This document shows, piece after piece, positions 56,991 through 64,000 of a stretch of 64,000 bases of DNA. A program made the translations under genes and the position numbers. The DNA comes from Phaseolus vulgaris. Taxonomy: Eukaryota > Streptophyta > Magnoliopsida > Fabales > Fabaceae. The notes beneath the pieces were generated by a model. The model saw only the letters and a list, made by a program, of their open reading frames with translations. It ran no database searches and was not told the DNA's origin. The stretch covers positions 14,478,427 through 14,542,426 of the forward strand of contig NC_023758.2 in the NCBI RefSeq assembly GCF_000499845.2, in the 5' to 3' direction. How positions within the stretch are numbered: the first letter of the stretch is position 1; each line of letters begins with the position of its first letter.

Positions 56991-58506
56991 ATGGAGAATT
57001 CCAAGGGATCTGTCAGTGGAAAACATCATTGGGAAGATAAAGGAGGGTGTTTCTACACGTAGTTCTGTCTCAAACTTCTGCAGGCACACAACTTTCGTCT
57101 CTCAAGTTGAACCAAAGTCAATTGAAGAAGCTCTTAAGGATGAGAAATGAGTGGATGCAATGCATGAAGAGATGAATCAGTTTACTAGGAATGATGTGTG
57201 GTTTCTTGTTCCCAACTCAGATGAGATGAATATCATTGGATCTAAATGGGTCTTCAAAAATAAGTTAGATGAGGCTGGTGTGATTACTAGAAATAAGGCA
57301 AGGCTAGTTGCCAAAGGTTATAATCAAGAAAAAGGAATTGATTATAGTGAAACGTTTGCTCGTGTTGCAAGATTAGAAGTTGTAAGGTTGTTGCTGGCTT
57401 TTGCTTGTATGAGTGGATTCAAACTATTTCAAATGGATGTAAAGAGTGCTTTTCTCAATGGAATTATCAATGAAGAAGTCTATGTTGAGCAACCACCGGG
57501 CTTTGAAGATCATCAACATCCCAATCATGTTTATAAGTTGAAAAAGGCATTGTATGGGCTTAAGCAAACTCCAAGGCAGTGAGGCTTAATAACTTTCTTT
57601 TATCTAATGGCTTTGAGAGAGGGATGATTGAAAAAACTCTCTTCATCAAGAAGGAAAATTCAGAAATTATTTTTGGTCCAAATCTATGTTGATGACATCA
57701 TTTTTGGTGCTACCAAAGATAGTTTATGTGAGGAATTTGTAGCTGCCATGCAAGATGAATTTGAAATGTCCATGATGGGGGAGCTTTCATTCTTTCTTGA
57801 ACTGCAGGTCAAGCAATCCAAAGAAGGAATTTTCCCATGTCAATCAAAGTATTGCAAAGAAATTCTCAAGAAATTTGAATTGGAAAGTTGCAAAGAAGCT
57901 AGCACACCTATGCCTTCAAGCTGTTACAAGGATGCTGATGTTGCTGGAAAAGAGGTAGATCAAACAAAATATAGAGGGTTAATTGGTTCCTTACTCTATC
58001 TCACAGCAAGTAGACCGAATATCATGTTTGTCACGTGTCTTTGTGCAAGATATCAAGCAAATCCAAAGGAATCTCATCTCAAGGGTGCAAAAAGAATCCT
58101 CAAATATCTCAAAGGAAAAATCAATGTTGCTTTATGGTATCCTTCTTACTCTCCTATACACTTAATTGGATATTCAGATTCTGATTTTGTAGGGTGTAAG
58201 CTGGACCAAAAAGCACAAGTGGCACTTGTCATCTTCTTAGATCAAGTCTCATTTCTTGGCATAGTAAGAAACAAGCTTGTGTAGCTCTTTCCACTGCAGA
58301 AGCTGAATACATAGCTGCTGGAAGTTGTTGTGCACAAATTCTTTGGCTTAAACAACAGTTGGAAGATTTTGGTTTGAAGATCAGCAAGGTTCCTTTGCTT
58401 TGTGACAATACAAGTGCGATAAATCTCACCAAAAATCAAATTCAGCACTCAAGAACAAAGCACATTTAGATTCGTCATCACTTCATAAGAGATCATGTGA
58501 ACAATG
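56991..58506 (+). pseudogene. E5 reverse transcriptase and RNase H
   Basis: LPKEWRIPRDLSVENIIGKI leads into the RT (MNQFTRNDVWFLVPNSDEMN, ARLVAKGYNQEKGIDYSETF, FQMDVKSAFLNG, YGLKQTPRQ). A frameshift near 57580 and a TGA follow. The catalytic box YVDDIIFGAT is intact, and LIGSLLYLTASRPNIMF follows. RNase H has YSDSDFVGCKLDQK, a frameshift near 58215, and STAEAEYIAAGSCC. The end reads NQIQHSRTKHI, stop, IRHHFIRDHV, then directly meets the LTR at 58507. The last part of RNase H, the env-like ORF and the polypurine tract are deleted. Confidence 0.88.
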
Positions 58507-59563
58507 TGTTGAAGATGGGAAGCTTTGATGTGTCAAATCCTCATGAAGATTGAAGCTGTGTGATGTTTTAGGTTTAGGTTTAGGTTTTGGTATGGGGTTT
58601 AGAATCTTTGTAAGATCAGTATTGATTCTCAAACAAAGCTTATTTCAATCTGTTTTAAAGATTAAAGTGTTTTTCCATGGAAAGGGAAAAACAACCGATT
58701 AAAGTTTCGAGATAATCGGTTGTTTGTCACTTAGCTGGCAAAGGGGTTTTAAAACTGTTTTTTGAATCAGTTGTATAACTGAAAAAACCATTAAACCGGT
58801 CAAATCGTGGTTTTAACCGATTAAATGTATGTGTTCATAATAGTTTTTTGAATTGAATGTTCAAAATTGTCATCAACGTTAGCTTTTTAAGGTTTATAAA
58901 ATGAGTCTTCTTTTGAACGTAAAGAGATTGATGAAACAGAAAAATTTGATACTCTGATTGTGATTGATTTGAGAAGTTACAAACTGTTTGTGAAAAGCTT
59001 TTTACCAAAGTTTTAGCAAGATTGCTATGATTCAAAGAACTGATCATTAGGGTTCTGGTGTATTGTGATTCCAGGTGTTTTCTATTCCTGTTCAAGTTCT
59101 TGTAATTGTTCATATAACTCTCTGTATAACTGCTGTAAAATCCTGTAAAGTCAGTGTGATTCTGGCTTGAGGTATTTGTTGTATGCAAAGAGGGTGAGTA
59201 GCCTTTGTAGGATTCAAAGTCACCTCTTTGTAATCTGTGATTGGTTGCATAGTGACTACTCAGTGGTTTGACTGAAGACTGGATGTAGCTCTTGGATAGA
59301 GTGAACCAGTATAATCTCTGTGTGGAATTCTCTCTATCTCTTCCCCCATTATCTGTTTGATATTTTCTGTTGTCATAAACAACCGGTTGAAACATATTTT
59401 TAACCGATTAAAATTCTGCTACATGTTTCTGTTTGGTATTTTAATTAGCTTTCTGAATTGTTTTTCTGAGTTGATTGTTAAAGTTTCATTCTACGCAAAG
59501 TATTTGAGAAAATCTTTTGAAAACAATTCACCCCTCCTCTTGTTCAAGCCATCAAACCTAACA
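58507..59563 (+). repeat. Sirevirus-type LTR shared by E5 and E6 (1057 bp)
   Basis: It begins TGTTGAAGATGGG, like the E4 LTR, and ends CATCAAACCTAACA. On its left it abuts E5 pol without polypurine tract; on its right a primer-binding site and gag start follow. It is therefore the 5' LTR of E6 and at the same time stands where the 3' LTR of E5 would be. Palindrome pairs lie at 58689/58710, 58793/58814 (approximate start) and 59377/59398. Confidence 0.88.
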
Positions 59564-59578
59564 ATTGGCATCAAGAGT
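59564..59578 (+). other. Primer-binding site of E6
   Basis: ATTGGCATCAAGAGT directly after the LTR. Confidence 0.8.
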
Positions 59579-59631
59579 AAGGTTCTTGAAAGTTACTCAA
59601 GTTTTAAATTCTGTTTTTTGAAAATCTTTTC

Positions 59632-59795
59632 ATGGCTGAAAAAAGTTTTTCCGGGGAAGGTGCCACTTTGAATAAACAACCTTTGTTTTGTGGTAAAAAC
59701 TACCCTATTTCTTACATAAGAATGAAGTTCTTTATTAAATCCTTAGATAAGAATATTTGGAATGCTATTTCAAATAATACCTATGCGTTATCTCA
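59632..59795 (+). pseudogene. E6 gag, first 55 codons
   Basis: The ATG at 59632 starts MAEKSFSGEGATLNKQPLFC and MKFFIKSLDKNIWNAISNN, homologous to the E5 and E2 gag starts (MAEKLPFEEGAPIN; MKIFVESIDKGIWDA). The gag is then replaced by the triplet array. The long open frame that continues to 62976 (1114 codons of Leu/Val/Ile-rich sequence, with a Ser/Thr/Asn/Ala-rich middle) is read from the array and is not a real protein family. Confidence 0.85.
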
Positions 59796-62700
59796 AATAC
59801 TAGTAATGCTAGTAATACTAGTACTGCTGGTAATAATAGTAATGCTGGTACTGCTAGTAATACTAGTAATGCTAGTAATACTAGTAATACTAGTAATACT
59901 AGAACTGCTACTAATACTAGTACTGATAGTAACACTAGTACTGCTAGTAATACCAATACTGCTAGTAATACCAATACTGCTATTAGTATTGCTGGTAATA
60001 CTAGTACTGTTGGTAATCCTAGTACTGCTGGTAATCCTAGTACTGCTAGTAATCATAGTAATGCTAGTACTGCTAGTAATACTAGTACAGGTATTAATAC
60101 TAGTACCACTACTAATACTAGTACTGCTAGTAATACTAGTAATACAAGTATTGCTAGTAATACTAGTACTACTAGTAATACTAGTAATACAAGTACTGCT
60201 AGTAATTCTAGTAATACTAGTACTGCTAATAATACTAGTAATACTAGTACTGCTAGTAATACTAGTACTGCTAGTAATACTAGTACTGCTAGTAATACTA
60301 GTACTGCTAGTAATACTAGTACTGCTAGTAATACTAGTACTGCTAGTAATACTAGTACTGCTAGTAATACTAGTACTGCTAGTAATACTAGTACTGCTAG
60401 TAATACTAGTACTGCTAGTAATACTAATACTGCTAGTAATACTAGTACTCCTACTAACACTAGTACTAGTACTGCTAGTACTGTTAGTAGTGCTAGTAAC
60501 AGTAGTACTCCTACTAACACTAATACTCGTACTGCTATTAATACTAGTACTAGAACTAATACTAGTACTACTAGTAATTCTAGTACTATTAGTGATACTA
60601 GTAATACAAGTACTCCTACTAATAAAAGTACTGCTAGTAATACCAATACTGCTGGTGATACTACTACTGCTAGTAATACCAGTATTGCTAGTGATACTAC
60701 TACTGCTAGTGATACTAGTATTGCTAGTAATACGAGTACTGCTAATGATACTACTATTGCTAGTAATACTAGGACTGCTACTAAAACTAGTACTGTTAGC
60801 AATACTAGTACTGAATAGTAATACTAGTACTGCTAGTAATACTAGTACTGCTAGAAATACTAGTACTGCTAGTAATACTAGTAATAATAGTAATGCTAGT
60901 AATATTAGTACTGCTAGAAATACTAGTACTACTAGTAATACAAGTACTGCTAATAATTCTAGTAATACTTGTACTGCAAGTAATACTAGTACTGCTAGTA
61001 ATACTAGTACTGCTAGTAATACTAGTACTGCTAGTAATACTAGTACTGCTAGTAATACAAGTACTTCTAGTAATACAAGTACTGCTAGTAATACAAGTAC
61101 TGCTAGTAATACTAGTACTGCTAGTAATACTAGTAATACTAGTATTGCTAGTAATTCTAGTACTGCTAGTAATACTAATACTGCTAGTAATACTACTATT
61201 GCTAGTACTACTAGTCATTATAGTACTCCAAGTAATACTAGTAATACAAGTACTGTTAGTAATTCTAGTAATACAAGTACTTCTAGAATTCTTGTAATGC
61301 AAGTAATACTAGTACATCTAATAATACAAGTAATACTAGTACTTATAGTAATACAAGTAATACTAGTACTTCTAATAATACTAGTAATTCTAGTACTGCT
61401 AGTAATTATAGTAATACGAGTACTGCTAGTAATTCTAGTAATACGAGCACTGCTAGTAATTCTAGTAATACTAGTACTGCAAGTAATACTAGTACTGCTA
61501 GTTATACTAGTGCTGCTAGAAATACTAGTACTGCAAGTAATACTAGTACTGCTAGTAATACTAGTACTGCTAGCAATACTAGTACTGCTAGCAATACTAG
61601 TACTGCTAGCAATACTAGTACGACTAGTAATACTAGTACTGGTAGTTATACTAGTACTGCTAGAAATACTAGTACTGCAAGTAATACTAGTACTGCTAGA
61701 AATACTAGTACTGCAAGTAATACTAGTACTGCTAGTAATACTAGTAATACAAGTACTTCTAGTAATACTAGTACTACTAGTAATATTAGTAATACAAGTA
61801 CTGTTAGTAATTATAGTAATACTAGTCCTGCAAGTAATACTAGTAGTGCTACTAATACTTGTACAACTACTAATACTAGTACTGTTAGTAATACATGTAC
61901 TGCTAGTAATACTAGTACTGCTAGTAATACTAATACTGCTAGTAATACTAGTACTGCGAGATATACTAATACTGCTAGTAATACAAGTCTTGCTAGTAAT
62001 ACAAGTACTGCTAGTAATTTTAGTACTACTAGTAATACAAGAACTGCTAGTAATTCTAGTTATAGTAGTACTGCAAGTAATACTAGTCCTGCTAGTAATA
62101 CTTGTACTAGTACTAGTACTGCAAGTAATACTAGTACTACTAGTAATACAAGAACTGCTAGTAATTCTAGTTATACTAGTACTGCAAGTAATACTAGTAC
62201 TGCTAGTAATACTAGTACTGCGAGATATACTAGTACTGCTAGTAATACAAGTCTTGCTAGTACTGCTAGTACTACTAGTACTGCTAGTAATACTAGTACT
62301 GCTAGTAATACTAGTACTGCTAGTAATACTAGTACTGCTAGTAATACTACTACTCCTATTAATACCAGTACTGCTAGTAATACTATTACTTCTAGTAATA
62401 CTAGTATTGCTTGTAATACTATTACTGCTTGTAATACTAGTACTGCTAGTAATACATGTACTGCTAGTAATACTAGTACTGCTAGTAATACTAATACTGC
62501 TAGTAATACTAGTACTGCGAGTTATACTAATACTGCTAGTAATACAAGTCTTGCTAGTAATACAAGTACTGCTAGTAATTTTAGTACTACTAGTAATACA
62601 AGAACTGCTAGTAATTCTAGTAATACTAGTACTGCAAGTAATACTAGTTCTGCTAGTAATACTTGTACAACTACTAATACTAGTACTGCTAGTAATACTT

Positions 62701-63916
62701 GCACTGCTAGTAATACTAGTACTGCTAGTAATACTAGTACTGCGAGATACACTAGTACTGCTAGTAATACAAGTCTTGCTAGTACTGCTAGTACTACTAG
62801 TACTGCTAGTAATACTAGTACTGCTAGTAATACTAGTACTCCTATTAATACTAGTACTGCTACTTCTAGTAATACTAGTAGTGCTTGTAATACTATTACT
62901 GCTTTTAATACTAGTACTGCTAATAATAGTAGTTCTGCTAGTAATACTAGTACTGCAGGTAATGCTAGACTGCTAGTAATTCTAGTAATACTAGTACTGG
63001 AAGGAATACTAGTACTGCTACTATTACTAGTACTGCTAGTAATACCAATACTGCTAGTAATACTAGTACTGCTAGTAATACTAGTACTGCTAGAAATACT
63101 AGTACTGCTAGTAATACTAGTTCTGCTAGTAATCTTAGTACTGCAAGTAATACCAGTACTGCTAGTAATTCTAGTAAAACTAGTACTACAAGTAATACTA
63201 GTTCTGCCAGTAATACTAGTACTGCAAGTAATACTAGTAATACTATTACTGCTAGTAATACGAGTACTGCTAGTAATACGAGTACTGCTAGTAATACAAG
63301 TACTGCTAGTAATACTAAAACTGCTAGTAATACTTCGACTGCTAGTAATACCAGTACTGCTAGTAATACCAGTACTGCTAGTAATACCAGTATTGCTAGT
63401 AATACTAGTACTGCTAGTAATATTAGGTCTGCTAGTAATACTTGTACTGCTAGTAATACTAGTAATGCTAGTACTGCTAGTAATACTAGTAATACTAGTT
63501 CTGCTAGTTATATTAGTACTGCAAGTAATACTAGTTCTGCTAGTAATACTAATACTTCTAGTTATACTAGTTCCGCTAGTAAAACTAGTACTGCTAGTAA
63601 TACTAGTAATGCTAGTAATGCCTGTATTGCTAGTAATACTAGTATTGTTAGTACTGCTGGTAATACTAGTACTGTGAGTAACTTTAGTACGGGTAGTAAT
63701 ACTAGTACTGCAAGTAATACTAGCACTACTAGTTATGTTAGTAATACTACTGCTGCTGGTAATACTAGTACTGCTAGTAATACTAGTAATGCTAGTAATA
63801 GTTGTACTGGTAGTAATACTAGTACTGCTAGTAATATTAGTTCTGCTAGTAATACTAGTACCTCTAGTAATACTAGTACTGCTGGTAATACTAGTACTGC
63901 TATTAATACTAGTTAT
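59796..63916. repeat. 4.1-kb degenerate tandem array, 18-bp unit ACTGCTAGTAATACTAGT
   Basis: The array consists of two alternating 9-bp halves, AGTAATACT and AGTACTGCT, with many single-base variants and expansions. In one phase nearly every triplet is of the RNT kind: AGT, AAT, ACT, GCT, and fewer GGT, GTT, ATT. Triplet phase is kept through the whole array except for a few breaks (about 60815, 61290 and 62965), which is why four of the six frames stay open for long distances. ACTAGT palindromes recur about every 18 bp. The most regular part is 60230-60430. Short frames inside the array on either strand are therefore not annotated as genes. Confidence 0.95.
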
Positions 63917-64000
63917 ATCAGAGGAACAAAGGGTGTATTTGTAGACAACTCAAGCCAAGTTTCAGCATCTTGATGATCTGATTTAGGTTGTTCAGTTGCA
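63917..64000. other. Unidentified sequence after the array
   Basis: Eighty-four bases of ordinary complexity resume at the window edge. In the plus frame they read GTKGVFVDNSSQVSAS before two stops. I do not recognise it; it does not match the next part of the E2 or E5 gag. Confidence 0.5.

Noticed and set aside
53559..58506. Possible intact, autonomous Sirevirus-type element
   Set aside because: E4 and E5 each have in-frame stops, frameshifts, missing 5' LTRs and internal deletions (RT in E4, gag and the pol 3' end in E5).
59796..63916. CRISPR-like array
   Set aside because: Repeats are contiguous without unique spacers, degenerate and triplet-phased, and the DNA is from a plant nuclear genome.
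59765..63973. Many long open frames on both strands (up to 1114 codons)
   Set aside because: They are all translations of the triplet-periodic array. Composition (LVILVLLVI, STASNTS, LLAVLV) follows directly from the 18-bp unit, and no domain is present beyond the first 55 gag codons.

Overview
This is plant nuclear DNA: AT-rich, intron-bearing, and packed with nested, decayed retrotransposons. The Sirevirus-type Ty1-copia elements with an env-like third ORF, and the overall repeat style, suggest a legume, probably of the bean/cowpea/soybean group. That placement is inference. I can defend only one working host gene, a secreted single-domain cyclophilin of the CYP23 type on the + strand (start 29724, stop 34281, 8 exons, 224 aa).

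Layout. 1-7862: a GC-rich scrap at the edge, two LTR-like relics, then AT-rich intergenic DNA. 7863-11008: a complete but internally deleted copia element (Copia-A) with two LTRs and a perfect 5-bp target duplication. 11100-17720: minus-strand relics of a Ty3-gypsy element (integrase and gag pieces, split by MITE/CACTA-like DNA) and of an L1-type LINE. 17721-21850: no recognisable gene. 21851-29567: a cluster of MITE-like units sharing one terminal sequence, interrupted by a solo LTR (22848-23992, target duplication CCTTT) and by a 3'-truncated copia element (Copia-B, 25373-28233). The last MITE-like unit ends about 150 bp before the cyclophilin start codon.

36817-64000 is a nest of LTR elements: a gypsy-like LTR, then Sirevirus-type elements called E2 (+), E3 (-), E4 (-), E5 (+) and E6 (+). 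E3 lies in the gag of E2. A solo LTR lies in the gag of E3. E4 abuts the E3 gag. E4 and E5 meet head to head at a truncation junction, and E5 and E6 share one LTR. All have stops, frameshifts or deletions; none looks able to move by itself. The gag of E6 is replaced after about 55 codons by a 4.1-kb array of triplets (18-bp unit ACTGCTAGTAATACTAGT), whose long open frames are an artefact of triplet periodicity.

The most unusual signal is a short palindrome, consensus AAACAAYCGRTTGTTT, that occurs in pairs. In all 17 pairs I measured in Sirevirus-type sequences the two copies are exactly 21 bp apart, in LTRs, in an internal UTR and in frame inside gag and pol. In an unrelated repeat (43.6-45.4 kb) related pairs are 31 bp apart, one helical turn more. 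An unrelated palindrome (CGCTTGAGCG) at 36.3 kb is also paired at 21 bp. This looks like a shared architecture of paired sites on one face of the helix.
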